A DNA stretch of 21,829 nucleotides from DAOTXL01 sp034434895 (GTDB lineage: Bacteria > Chloroflexota > Anaerolineae > JAAYZQ01). Made by a program: the position numbers and the translations under genes. Below the pieces are notes generated by a model, which had not been told where the DNA came from, did not search any database, and saw only the letters and a list, made by a program, of their open reading frames with translations. Of this stretch, positions 6,155 to 13,418 are shown one piece after another (position 1 is the stretch's first letter; every line of letters begins with the position of its first letter). Where the stretch lies: contig DAOTYI010000225.1 of NCBI GenBank assembly GCA_034434895.1, forward strand, positions 1 to 21,829, given 5' to 3'.

Positions 6155-6544
6155 ATGCAACGGATTAAAAAGGGTGACACCGTAGAGGTCATCGCCGGCC
6201 AGAGCGCCGCCGAAGCCCGGCGGGGGAGGAAAAAGAGGTTGCAGGGTGTGGTCCATCGCGTGATCTATGGCTACAAGATTGACCGCCATCACCGCCGGCT
6301 GGGCCGCGATCCGAACAAGGACCGGGTGGTGGTTCAGGGGGTGAACCTGATTGTCAAGCACCAGCGCCGCACCGGGGATGTGCGGACGCAGACCGGTCGG
6401 ATCAGGCGCGAGGCCCCGATCCACATCTCGAACGTGATGCTGGTCTGCCCGGCCTGCAAAAAGGCGACACGGGTTGGCTTCCGGCTGTCCGAGAACGGGT
6501 CCAAAACCCGCTTTTGCAAAAAGTGCGGGGAAGCGATAGCGTAG
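6155..6544 (+). CDS. rplX: Ribosomal protein uL24, expanded and with CxxC pairs
   Basis: A 129-residue protein; L24 is usually about 100-110. The KOW start MQRIKKGDTVEVIAG and the RVVVQGVNLIVKHQRRT block (57-73) are clear. Between them lie about 41 residues where common L24 proteins have about 17, including RRGRKKRLQG and a basic RHHRRLGRDPNKD. The C-terminal half has CPAC (98-101) and CKKC (121-124), a zinc-ribbon-like pair seen in some bacterial L24 lineages. uL24 initiates 50S assembly. ATG 6155 is preferred over the GTG at 6134 because AGGGGGGA lies 6-7 nt before it. rplE follows 9 nt after the stop. Confidence 0.94.
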   Translation: MQRIKKGDTVEVIAGQSAAEARRGRKKRLQGVVHRVIYGYKIDRHHRRLGRDPNKDRVVVQGVNLIVKHQRRTGDVRTQTGRIRREAPIHISNVMLVCPACKKATRVGFRLSENGSKTRFCKKCGEAIA

Positions 6545-6553
6545 AGGTGGGGG

Positions 6554-7096
6554 ATGCCAAGATTGAAGGAGTTGTATCGGGAACAGGTGGTGCCCACGCT
6601 GCAAAAGGAATTGGGCTACAAGAACGTGATGGAAGTGCCCCGCCTGGAAAAGATCGTCGTCAACGTTGGGGTGGGTGAAGCCTTGCAGAGCGCCAAGGCG
6701 CTGGATGCGGTGGTGCAGGACCTGATGGTCATCACCGGCCAGAAGCCGATTGTGACCCGGGCCCGTCGTTCCATTGCCGGCTTTAAACTGCGGGAGGGAA
6801 ACCCGATCGGCGTCAAGGTGACCCTGCGCGGCAACCGGATGTGGGACTTTTTAGACCGGCTGTGCAACATCGCCCTGCCACGCCAGCGCGACTTTCGCGG
6901 CGTCCCGCCCGATGCCTTTGATGGCCGGGGGAACTACAGCCTGGGCCTGCGCGAGCAACTGGTCTTTCCTGAGATCAAATATGACAAGATTGACAAGATC
7001 CGGGGGCTGGAGGTCACCATCGTGACCACGGCCAGGACGGACGAGGCGGGCTACCACCTGCTTCGCCTGTTGGGGATGCCATTCCGGGCACGATAG
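6554..7096 (+). CDS. rplE: Ribosomal protein uL5
   Basis: A 180-residue protein, typical for L5. It has LEKIVVNVGVGEA, then ITGQKPIVTRARRSIAGFKL (signature region about 60-79), REGNPIGVKVTLRG and the conserved DFRGVPPDAFDGRGNYSLGL followed by EQLVFPEIKYDKI. uL5 binds 5S rRNA with uL18 and contacts P-site tRNA. The start has the SD GAGGTGGGGG immediately upstream. The stop is 14 nt before the GTG start of rpsN. Confidence 0.98.
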   Translation: MPRLKELYREQVVPTLQKELGYKNVMEVPRLEKIVVNVGVGEALQSAKALDAVVQDLMVITGQKPIVTRARRSIAGFKLREGNPIGVKVTLRGNRMWDFLDRLCNIALPRQRDFRGVPPDAFDGRGNYSLGLREQLVFPEIKYDKIDKIRGLEVTIVTTARTDEAGYHLLRLLGMPFRAR

Positions 7097-7110
7097 GGGG
7101 AGGAGAAAAC

Positions 7111-7293
7111 GTGGCCAAGAAAAGCATGATCGTCCGGGAAACCAGGCGCAAATATCCGACGCGGGTGCGGAACCGGTGCAGCCGGTGTGGCCGCCCACGG
7201 GGATATATGCGGCGTTTCAAGCTGTGCCGCATCTGCTTCCGCGAACTGGCGGGCCAGGGAGTGATCCCGGGCGTCATTAAATCGAGCTGGTGA
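7111..7293 (+). CDS. rpsN: Ribosomal protein uS14, zinc-binding (type Z)
   Basis: A 60-residue short form of S14. Cysteines at 23, 26, 39 and 42 (CSRC, then CRIC) form the zinc ribbon that defines the type Z paralogue. The end GQGVIPGVIKSSW is canonical. It uses a GTG start at 7111 preceded by GGGGGAGGAG. In zinc limitation some bacteria replace this form with a zinc-free S14 encoded elsewhere; nothing here shows whether a second copy exists. Part of the 30S head. A 47-nt spacer containing the self-complementary GGCCGGCC follows. Confidence 0.97.
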   Translation: MAKKSMIVRETRRKYPTRVRNRCSRCGRPRGYMRRFKLCRICFRELAGQGVIPGVIKSSW

Positions 7294-7340
7294 GCGGGCC
7301 GGCCGTTGACCGCAAGCTGAAATGGAAAGTGGGGTGACGT

Positions 7341-7739
7341 ATGCCTGCATCTGATCCGATTGCCGACATGCTGACCCGGATCCGCAACGGGTTGAGCGTG
7401 CGAAAATCGTTTGTGTTGGTGCCCAGCTCCAAGATCAAGGTGGCCATCGCCCAGATCCTGCTGGAGGAGGGCTTTATCCAGGGCTACGAGGTGACCAACG
7501 AGCGTCCCCAGCCGAACCTGCGCATCTGGCTCAAATATGACAGGAACCGGAAGCCGGTCCTGACCGGCCTGCAACGGGTCAGCCGGCCGGGGCGGCGGGT
7601 ATACAAGAGGAAAAACGACCTGCCCTGGGTATTGAGCGGTCTGGGGATCGCCATTGTGAGCACTCCCCAGGGGGTGATGACCGCGCGGGAAGCCCGGCGG
7701 CAGGGCCTGGGGGGCGAGGTCCTCTGCTACGTGTGGTAG
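7341..7739 (+). CDS. rpsH: Ribosomal protein uS8
   Basis: A 132-residue protein: DPIADMLTRIRNGLSVRKSF at the N terminus and the S8 signature STPQGVMTAREARRQGLGGE ending LCYVW. uS8 binds helix 21 of 16S rRNA. In E. coli it also represses the spc operon by binding near rplE, but no look-alike site was recognised here. ATG 7341 has GGGGTGA upstream. Confidence 0.98.
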   Translation: MPASDPIADMLTRIRNGLSVRKSFVLVPSSKIKVAIAQILLEEGFIQGYEVTNERPQPNLRIWLKYDRNRKPVLTGLQRVSRPGRRVYKRKNDLPWVLSGLGIAIVSTPQGVMTAREARRQGLGGEVLCYVW

Positions 7740-7760
7740 AAGCCGGGCAAAGGAGGAACG

Positions 7761-8315
7761 ATGTCGCGCATTGGTTTGAAGCCGATCCCTGTGCCGGACA
7801 GGGTGCAGGTTGAGATTCAGGGCAGCCAGGTGACCGTCAGGGGGCCCAAGGGGGAGCTGGTTCGCTCCTTTCATCCCGACATGCAGATTGTGTTGGAAGG
7901 CAAGAGCCTCCGCGTCCATCGGCCAACCGATCAGCGGGCCCACAAGGCCATGCATGGTCTGACCCGGGCTTTGTTGGCCAACATGATCGAAGGGGTGTCG
8001 CAGGGCTACAGCAAAACGCTGGAGATCGAAGGGACCGGCTACCGCCCTGAGTTGCAGGGGCGGAAGCTGGTGCTCTACCTGGGCTACTCCCACCCCATCG
8101 AGTTCGATCCCCCGCCGGGGATCTCATTCGAGGTGCCCAAGGGGGGGCGGACGATCACGGTGCAGGGGATGGACAAAGAGCTGGTGGGCGAAATTGCCGC
8201 CCGCATCCGACGACAACGCCCGCCGGAGCCCTATAAGGGCAAGGGGGTCCATTATTTGGGTGAGCACATCCGCCGCAAGGCCGGCAAAGCCGGGAAGGTC
8301 AAAGGAAAGAAGTAG
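7761..8315 (+). CDS. rplF: Ribosomal protein uL6
   Basis: A 184-residue protein with the two L6 alpha/beta repeats: MSRIGLKPIPVPDRVQVEIQ, VTVRGPKGELVRSF, then IEGTGYRPELQGRKLVLYLG, and the C-terminal signature RRQRPPEPYKGKGVHYLGE. uL6 lies near the sarcin-ricin loop and the factor-binding site. AAAGGAGG is well placed before ATG 7761. The tail is Lys-rich (KAGKAGKVKGKK). Confidence 0.98.
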   Translation: MSRIGLKPIPVPDRVQVEIQGSQVTVRGPKGELVRSFHPDMQIVLEGKSLRVHRPTDQRAHKAMHGLTRALLANMIEGVSQGYSKTLEIEGTGYRPELQGRKLVLYLGYSHPIEFDPPPGISFEVPKGGRTITVQGMDKELVGEIAARIRRQRPPEPYKGKGVHYLGEHIRRKAGKAGKVKGKK

Positions 8316-8323
8316 GAGGAGGC

Positions 8324-8692
8324 ATGGACAGGGCGAAGGCGAGGCGACTGGCACGCCGGCAGCGTCACGAACGGGTGCGGAAGAGGGTCCAGGGCACTCC
8401 GCAGCGCCCGCGCATGTCGGTGTTTCGCAGCCTGAGACATATCTACGCGCAGATCATTGACGATAGCCAGGGCCACACCCTGGTCTCCGCCTCGACGCTG
8501 GATGCCGAGGTACAGGCTGCCCTGCAGGGCAAGGATAAGGCCGGGCAGGCGGCGGTCGTCGGAGAACTGTTGGCCCAACGGGCATTGGCCGCCGGCATCA
8601 AACAGGTGGTCTTTGACCGGGGGGGATACCTGTATCACGGCCGGGTCAAGAGCCTGGCCGAGGCGGCGCGCGCCGGCGGCCTGGAGTTTTAG
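8324..8692 (+). CDS. rplR: Ribosomal protein uL18
   Basis: A 122-residue protein with a basic N terminus (MDRAKARRLARRQRHERVRK), then PQRPRMSVFRSLRHIYAQII and the C-terminal VVFDRGGYLYHGRVKSLAEA followed by ARAGGLEF. These are the diagnostic L18 segments that bind 5S rRNA in the central protuberance. The start has the SD AGGAGGAGG, 8 nt after the rplF stop. Confidence 0.97.
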   Translation: MDRAKARRLARRQRHERVRKRVQGTPQRPRMSVFRSLRHIYAQIIDDSQGHTLVSASTLDAEVQAALQGKDKAGQAAVVGELLAQRALAAGIKQVVFDRGGYLYHGRVKSLAEAARAGGLEF

Positions 8693-8712
8693 AAAAACAG
8701 CGGGGAGGAAGC

Positions 8713-9273
8713 ATGGGCCGGAGTCGTGAGAGTGAACCGCGCAGGCGAAGGGGCCAGGAAGAGGAAGGGGAAGAACTGGACGAGCGGGTGGTGCACATTG
8801 CCCGCACGGCCAAGGTGATCAAAGGGGGACGCCGCTTTGCCTTCCGCGCCCTGGTCGTCGTCGGCGATAACAAAGGCAGTGTGGGCATCGGCGTGGGCAA
8901 GTCGCGCCAGGTGCCGGATGCCATCCGCAAAGGAACCGAACGGGCCAGGAAAAACATGAAGCCGATCCCTCTGGTAGGGACGACCATCCCGCACGAGGTC
9001 ACGGTGCAATACAGCGCCGCCAAAGTGATGCTGCGGCCGGCTTCGCCGGGCACCGGCTGTATCGCCGGCGGTGGAGTGCGGGCTGTGCTCGAGGCGGCCG
9101 GCGTCAAGGACGTGCTGACCAAGTCGTTGGGCAGCTCCAACATCCTGAATGTGGTCAAAGCCACCATGAAGGCGTTGGAACAGCTCAAAGACCCCGCCGT
9201 GGAGGCCGAGCGGCGTGGCGTGCCGGTGAAGAGGCTGTTACCTTTCTGGACAAGGGGGCAGGGGGACAGATGA
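8713..9273 (+). CDS. rpsE: Ribosomal protein uS5
   Basis: A 186-residue protein. A charged N-terminal tail (about 1-23, mixed Arg and Glu) precedes the double-stranded RNA-binding fold: ERVVHIARTAKVIKGGRRFA, FRALVVVGDNKGSVGIGVGK, then ASPGTGCIAGGGVRAVLEAA and LGSSNILNVVKATMKALEQL. uS5 helps translational accuracy and mRNA unwinding at the entry channel. The strong SD GGGAGG precedes ATG 8713. Its stop overlaps the rpmD start by four bases (ATGA). Confidence 0.98.
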   Translation: MGRSRESEPRRRRGQEEEGEELDERVVHIARTAKVIKGGRRFAFRALVVVGDNKGSVGIGVGKSRQVPDAIRKGTERARKNMKPIPLVGTTIPHEVTVQYSAAKVMLRPASPGTGCIAGGGVRAVLEAAGVKDVLTKSLGSSNILNVVKATMKALEQLKDPAVEAERRGVPVKRLLPFWTRGQGDR

Positions 9274-9473
9274 GCCAGGAAACCGATACCAGACTGCGGA
9301 TCACCTGGGTCAAGAGCAGCATCGGCTATTCACGCCGGCAAAAGGGGACGATCCGGGCCTTGGGGCTGCGTCATCTGGGGGATGTGGTGGAGCAACCCGA
9401 CACGCCAGGCATCCGGGGCATGGTGGATAAGGTCCGTCACCTGATCAAGGTTGAGGTCATTGCTCAGGTCTGA
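9270..9473 (+). CDS. rpmD: Ribosomal protein uL30
   Basis: A 67-residue bacterial L30: RLRITWVKSSIGYSRRQKGT, IRALGLRHLGDVVEQPDTPG and IRGMVDKVRHLIKVEVI. It is a small 50S protein found in many but not all bacteria. It overlaps rpsE by four bases, and rplO begins 25 nt after its stop. Confidence 0.97.
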   Translation: MSQETDTRLRITWVKSSIGYSRRQKGTIRALGLRHLGDVVEQPDTPGIRGMVDKVRHLIKVEVIAQV

Positions 9474-9498
9474 CCGGTTCTGGAGGAGCAGGCTGAAG

Positions 9499-9972
9499 AT
9501 GAAACTACATGATTTACGCGCGCCTCAAGGGGCCAGAAAGCCGCGCAAACGAGTGGGACGGGGCATCGCCGCCGGACAGGGCAAGTCGGCAGGCCGGGGC
9601 ACCAAGGGACAGGCCTCCCGCTCCGGGGGGACCAAGGGCCCCTATTTCGAGGGAGGCCAGCTTCCGCTGGTGCGGCGGTTGCCCTTCAAACGGGGCTTTA
9701 CCAACCTGTTTAAGGTCGAATATGTCCCGGTCAATCTGTACCGTCTGGACAGGTTCGAAGCCCATGCCGAGGTTTCGCCCGAGACCTTGGCCGCCGCCGG
9801 GATCATCAAATCCGCTTCCCTGCCGGTGGCGATTCTGGGCCAGGGGGAACTGGACCGGCCGTTGACGGTCAAGGCCCATCACTTTTCAGCCAGTGCTCGC
9901 GCCAAGATCGAACAGGCCGGTGGCTCTATCGTCGAGTTGCCGTGGGAAGTCAGGCGCGGGCGAAGGGGGTAA
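9499..9972 (+). CDS. rplO: Ribosomal protein uL15
   Basis: A 157-residue protein starting MKLHDLRAPQGARKPRKRVG, with the glycine- and arginine-rich extension (RGIAAGQGKSAGRGTKGQ) and FEGGQLPLVRRLPFKRGFTN at about 53-72. The globular C-terminal domain includes VKAHHFSASARAKIEQAGGS. uL15 joins late in 50S assembly. The frame is open upstream into rpmD, but ATG 9499 gives the canonical start and lies after GGAGGAG. secY starts 6 nt after its stop, within the same transcription unit. Confidence 0.97.
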   Translation: MKLHDLRAPQGARKPRKRVGRGIAAGQGKSAGRGTKGQASRSGGTKGPYFEGGQLPLVRRLPFKRGFTNLFKVEYVPVNLYRLDRFEAHAEVSPETLAAAGIIKSASLPVAILGQGELDRPLTVKAHHFSASARAKIEQAGGSIVELPWEVRRGRRG

Positions 9973-9978
9973 GGGACG

Positions 9979-11349
9979 ATGATCCAGGCTGTCCGAAACG
10001 CCTTTGCATTGCCAGACCTGCGGAAAAAGATCCTGTATACGTTTCTGATCCTGGCCGTCTACCGGCTGGCAGCCCATGTCCCGGTGCCAGGGGTCAACAC
10101 GGCTGCCCTGGCCGAGCTGTTCAAATCAAGCCAGTTGATGGGCCTGCTGGACCTGCTATCGGGGGGGGCCATGGCTACCTTCTCGGTCATGGCCATGGGG
10201 GTCTATCCCTACATCACCGCCTCGATCATCCTCCAGCTGCTGACCCCCATCATCCCGGCGCTGGAACGGCTGCAAAAAGAGGGGGGGGAGGAGGGCCGCA
10301 ACAAGCTCAATCAGTATACCTGGTGGCTGACGGTGCCGCTGGCCGCCCTGCAAGCCTATGGCACGGCTGTGACCATGACCCAGTTGGGAGGGGGCACCCC
10401 AATTCTGGCCCAGTTTGGCTTTCGGGACGCCCCCCTGGCCACGGTGGCGATCCTGGCCACCATGACCGCCGGCACCCTGTTCGCCGTGTGGCTGGGTGAA
10501 CGGATCAGCGAGCAGGGCATCGGCAACGGCACCTCCATCATCATCCTGGGAGGCATCGTGGCCCGCCTGCCCCAAAGCCTGCTGAACCTGATCGTCGGTC
10601 AGCAGTGGCTGGCTCTGATCATGTTCCTGATCGTCACCACGATCACCGTCTTTGGCATCGTCATTATCCAGGAAGGCAAGCTGATGATCTGGGTGCAGTA
10701 CAGCAGCCGGACGTTGGGTCAGCATGGCGGCCGTCTGCGGCAGACACGCGCGGTGCGGACCCACATCCCGCTGCGGGTGAATATGGCGGGCATGATCCCG
10801 CTCATCTTTGCCCAGAGTTTCATCATCCTGCCCAGCACCATCGCCAGCTACTTTATGGCTCCGGCCGGACAGGCCCCACAGAACTATGTCCAGGTGATCG
10901 CCTGGTGGGTGGACCGCATCTTTAACCCGCAATATACTGTGTATTGGCCGCTCTACTTCCTCATGGTCGTCGCCTTTACCTATTTCTACACCGACGTCAT
11001 CTTCCAACAGTCGAACATGGCCGAAAACCTGAGAAAGCAGGGGGCTTCGATCCCCGGTATCCGGCCAGGCAAACGGACGGCCGATTATCTCACGCAAAAG
11101 ACGCGGCGCATCACCCTGGTGGGAGCTCTGTTTTTGGGACTGGTGGCCATCCTGCCCTGGCTGGTGCGCCTGATCCTCAGCCTGTTCCCCGGCGCCGGCA
11201 CCGGAATCGGTGGGAGCAACGTGATGCTCATCTCGTCAACCGGCCTGCTCATCGTGGTCGGCGTGATCCTGGACACGATGCGCCAGTTGGAGGCCCAGTT
11301 GCAGATGCGCCATTATGACAGGTTCCTGCGCCGCGGCCTGCTGGGGTAA
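9979..11349 (+). CDS. secY: Protein translocase subunit SecY
   Basis: A 456-residue polytopic inner-membrane protein forming the Sec channel. Ten hydrophobic segments are readable. The first is about 18-35, followed by the plug-region residues PGVN. The second is near 66-90 (VYPYITASIILQLLTP). Others are near 114-135, 152-172, 184-204, 208-232, 265-292, 322-342, 378-402 and 413-432. The cytosolic loop before TM7 has RTHIPLRVNMAGMIPLIFAQ, a standard SecY block. The C-terminal loop carries NLRKQGASIPGIRPGKRTAD, and the end is short. The location after rplO is conserved in bacteria. SecE and SecG are not in the window. Confidence 0.98.
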   Translation: MIQAVRNAFALPDLRKKILYTFLILAVYRLAAHVPVPGVNTAALAELFKSSQLMGLLDLLSGGAMATFSVMAMGVYPYITASIILQLLTPIIPALERLQKEGGEEGRNKLNQYTWWLTVPLAALQAYGTAVTMTQLGGGTPILAQFGFRDAPLATVAILATMTAGTLFAVWLGERISEQGIGNGTSIIILGGIVARLPQSLLNLIVGQQWLALIMFLIVTTITVFGIVIIQEGKLMIWVQYSSRTLGQHGGRLRQTRAVRTHIPLRVNMAGMIPLIFAQSFIILPSTIASYFMAPAGQAPQNYVQVIAWWVDRIFNPQYTVYWPLYFLMVVAFTYFYTDVIFQQSNMAENLRKQGASIPGIRPGKRTADYLTQKTRRITLVGALFLGLVAILPWLVRLILSLFPGAGTGIGGSNVMLISSTGLLIVVGVILDTMRQLEAQLQMRHYDRFLRRGLLG

Positions 11350-11368
11350 TTGCGCCTTGAGCATTGAC

Positions 11369-12043
11369 ATGGCATTATTTCTGGTGTTGCTGGGGGGGCC
11401 GGGGGCCGGCAAGGGAACCCAGGCGGAGCGCCTGGCGCAGACGTTGGGCATTCCCCAGGTTTCGACCGGCGACCTGTTTCGTGAGAACCTGAAAAACGAG
11501 ACGCCGCTGGGCCTGCTGGCCAGGGGCTACATGGAGCGCGGGGAACTGGTGCCCGACGAAGTAACCGTGGGGATGGTCCGGGAGCGGCTGAAACAGCCCG
11601 ATTGTGCTCACGGAGCCATTCTGGATGGCTTTCCCCGCACCGTGGCCCAGGCCGAGGCGCTGGAAGCGCTGCTGGCCGAACTCGGCTCCAGGCTGACGGT
11701 GGTGCCCTATATCCAGGTGCCCGAGGAGGTGCTGCTGGCACGACTGGCCGGGCGTTGGACCTGCAAGGTGTGTGGGGCCATGTATCACCAGCTCTTCAAC
11801 CCGCCCCAGCAGGCCGGGGTGTGTGACCGCTGTGGGGGGGAACTCTACCAGCGGGCCGATGACACCCCCCAGACACAACAACGCCGCATCCGGGTCTATC
11901 TGGAGCAGACCGCGCCCTTGATTGATTACTACCGCCGCAAGGGCCTGCTGGTCGAAGTGGACGGCCGGGGGGAGATTGACCAGGTCCAGGCCGGGCTGTT
12001 GGCGATTATCCAGAAGCATGATCACCCTCAAGTCAAACCATGA
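11369..12043 (+). CDS. adk: Adenylate kinase, zinc-binding lid
   Basis: A 224-residue cytosolic enzyme interconverting AMP+ATP and 2 ADP. The P-loop GGPGAGKGTQ is at 9-18. The AMP-binding region has STGDLFREN (32-40) and the DGFPRT motif is at 86-91. The long LID carries four cysteines, C132, C135, C152 and C155 (CKVC, CDRC), a structural zinc site as in Gram-positive-type enzymes. No good SD precedes ATG 11369. A TTG at 11357 with GGGG 9 nt upstream would add four residues (MSID) and is a real alternative. The 3' end overlaps map by 26 nt. Confidence 0.97.
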   Translation: MALFLVLLGGPGAGKGTQAERLAQTLGIPQVSTGDLFRENLKNETPLGLLARGYMERGELVPDEVTVGMVRERLKQPDCAHGAILDGFPRTVAQAEALEALLAELGSRLTVVPYIQVPEEVLLARLAGRWTCKVCGAMYHQLFNPPQQAGVCDRCGGELYQRADDTPQTQQRRIRVYLEQTAPLIDYYRRKGLLVEVDGRGEIDQVQAGLLAIIQKHDHPQVKP

Positions 12044-12770
12044 ACTGAGCCTGATGCGCCAGGCCGGTCGGATCGTCGCCGAAGCACTGGCCCGAATCGA
12101 GGAGCTCATCGCTCCGGGGATGACCACAGCCGACATCGAGGCCATCGCCGCCGAGATCATTGTGGGCAAGTATGGAGCCATCCCCTCCTTCAAGGGCTAC
12201 CGTGGCTTCCCGGCCATGGTGTGCGTCTCGGTCAACGAAGAGGTGGTACACGGCATCCCGGGCAGGCGGATGCTGCGCGAAGGGGATATCGTCGGCGTGG
12301 ACATCGGCGTCATCTACAAAGGGCATCATGGCGATGCGGCCGTCACTCTGCCGGTGGGCAGGATTGATGCAGACAGCCAGCGGCTGATTGATGTGACCAG
12401 AGAATCGCTGCGCCTCGGCATCGAGGCGGCCCGGGTTGGCAACTGGACGACAGACATTTCCAGGGCCATTCAGACCTATGTGGAAAGTCAGGGGTATTCG
12501 GTGGTGCGGGAATATACCGGTCACGGGATCGGTCGGCAGATGCACGAGGAGCCGCAAATCCCTAACTTTTACGATCCACAGGCAGGGCGCTTCCGCCTGC
12601 GAGCAGGCATGACCTTCGCCCTGGAGCCGATGGTCAATGCGGGAGATTGGAGGACCAAAGTGTTGGCCGACAACTGGACGGTGGTGACGGCGGACGGGAA
12701 GCGGTCGGCCCATTTTGAGCACACGGTGGCCGTCACCAGGAACGGACCCGACATCCTGACGAGATTGTAA
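12018..12770 (+). CDS. map: Methionine aminopeptidase, type I
   Basis: A 250-residue enzyme that removes the initiator Met from nascent proteins. All five metal ligands of the pita-bread fold are in place: D95 (VDIG), D106 (HHGDAAV), H169 (GHGIG), E203 (ALEPM) and E234 (FEHT), and H78 is in VVHGIP. The start MITLKSNHELSLMRQAGRIV matches the family and lies inside the end of adk, a 26-nt overlap that suggests coupling. There is no SH3-type N-terminal extension, so it is a type Ia-like minimal enzyme. In many bacteria infA follows; here rpmJ comes next, 24 nt away. Confidence 0.98.
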   Translation: MITLKSNHELSLMRQAGRIVAEALARIEELIAPGMTTADIEAIAAEIIVGKYGAIPSFKGYRGFPAMVCVSVNEEVVHGIPGRRMLREGDIVGVDIGVIYKGHHGDAAVTLPVGRIDADSQRLIDVTRESLRLGIEAARVGNWTTDISRAIQTYVESQGYSVVREYTGHGIGRQMHEEPQIPNFYDPQAGRFRLRAGMTFALEPMVNAGDWRTKVLADNWTVVTADGKRSAHFEHTVAVTRNGPDILTRL

Positions 12771-12794
12771 GCCAGAGGGAAGCAGAGGTGAATC

Positions 12795-12908
12795 ATGAAG
12801 GTCAAACCGTCTGTCAAGCGGCGTTGTGAAAAGTGCAAAATCATCAAGCGGCGCGGTGTGGTACGGGTCATCTGCACCAATCCGAAGCACAAACAGCGGC
12901 AAGGATGA
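12795..12908 (+). CDS. rpmJ: Ribosomal protein bL36, zinc form
   Basis: A 37-residue protein encoded between map and rpsM. It starts MKVKPSVKRRCEKCKIIKRR and has the zinc ligands C11, C14, C27 and H32 (C-x2-C-x12-C-x4-H), the C+ form of bL36. It is the smallest 50S protein and binds near the GTPase-associated region. The SD AGAGGTGA precedes ATG 12795. The infA gene that often sits between map and rpmJ is absent: only 24 nt separate the two. A 63-nt spacer made of palindromic heptamers follows. Confidence 0.95.
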   Translation: MKVKPSVKRRCEKCKIIKRRGVVRVICTNPKHKQRQG

Positions 12909-12914
12909 AAGGAT

Positions 12915-12953
12915 TGGGATCAGGGAAGGGGGAATGGCCTCATCCCTTATCCC
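12915..12953 (+). repeat. Heptamer palindrome in the rpmJ-rpsM spacer
   Basis: GGGATCAGGG (12916-12925) is complementary to CCCTTATCCC (12944-12953) with one mismatch. The left arm reads as heptamers TGGGATC, AGGGAAG and GGGGAAT (12915-12935). The right arm contains CTCATCC and CTTATCC (12939-12952). The architecture, heptamers followed by their inverted complement, is the same as in the rplC-rplD spacer, with a different sequence. The rpsM SD AAAGGAGG lies just downstream. No T-tract. Confidence 0.65.
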
Positions 12954-12971
12954 CTCAGTAAAGGAGGAAGA

Positions 12972-13355
12972 ATGGCACGTATAGCAGGTGTGGACCTGCC
13001 CAGGGACAAAAGGGTCGAAGTGTCGCTGACCTACATCTACGGCATCGGTCGGACGACAAGCCGCCAGATCCTGGAGCAGGCCAGGATTGACCCCAACACG
13101 CGGGTCAAGGACCTGGCCGAAGCCGAAGTGGCCAAACTGCGCGAGATCATAGACCGCAACTACCGCGTGGAGGGCGATCTGCGGCGCGAAGTGGCCATGA
13201 ACATCAAGCGCCTGCAAGAGATCGGCTGCTACCGGGGCATCCGTCACCGGAAAAACCTGCCGGTGCATGGACAGCGGACCCGCACCAATGCCCGTCAGAA
13301 GCGCGGTGCCCGCAAGACAGTGGCCGGAAAGCGCCGCTCACGGGCCAAGAAGTAG
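12972..13355 (+). CDS. rpsM: Ribosomal protein uS13
   Basis: A 127-residue protein: MARIAGVDLPRDKRVEVSLT, YIYGIGRTTSRQILEQARID, the helix-two-turns-helix region, then GCYRGIRHRKNLPVHGQRTR and a basic tail TNARQKRGARKTVAGKRRSR that reaches P-site tRNA. It heads the alpha-operon ribosomal genes here (rpsM-rpsK-rpsD-rpoA-rplQ). AAAGGAGG is well placed before ATG 12972. A 73-nt repeat-bearing spacer separates it from rpsK. Confidence 0.98.
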   Translation: MARIAGVDLPRDKRVEVSLTYIYGIGRTTSRQILEQARIDPNTRVKDLAEAEVAKLREIIDRNYRVEGDLRREVAMNIKRLQEIGCYRGIRHRKNLPVHGQRTRTNARQKRGARKTVAGKRRSRAKK

Positions 13356-13368
13356 TTGCCCGCCGGCT

Positions 13369-13418
13369 GATGGCAGGAACCCTGCCATCCGCCATTTGCT
13401 ATTCGCCATTCGCAATTG
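13369..13418 (+). repeat. Perfect hairpin plus four heptamers before rpsK
   Basis: GATGGCAGG (13369-13377) and CCTGCCATC (13381-13389) form a perfect 9-bp stem with loop AAC. Directly after come four 7-nt units in phase: GCCATTT, GCTATTC, GCCATTC and GCAATTG (13391-13418). The rpsK SD GAGGAGG follows. There is no T-rich tail typical of a terminator. It may be an RNA stability or regulatory element, or simply repeat debris. Confidence 0.75.

Noticed and set aside
7297..7304. GGCCGGCC palindrome in the rpsN-rpsH spacer
   Set aside because: Eight-base self-complement expected by chance in this G+C-rich sequence; no further structure.
7014..8093. Antisense open frame opposite rplE, rpsN, rpsH and rplF
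   Set aside because: Spans several confirmed genes and spacers, with low-complexity translation and no recognisable domain.
12033..13268. Long antisense open frame (411 codons) opposite map, rpmJ and rpsM
   Set aside because: It lies opposite well-identified genes; high G+C coding DNA commonly leaves the opposite strand open. No family motifs and no SD support.
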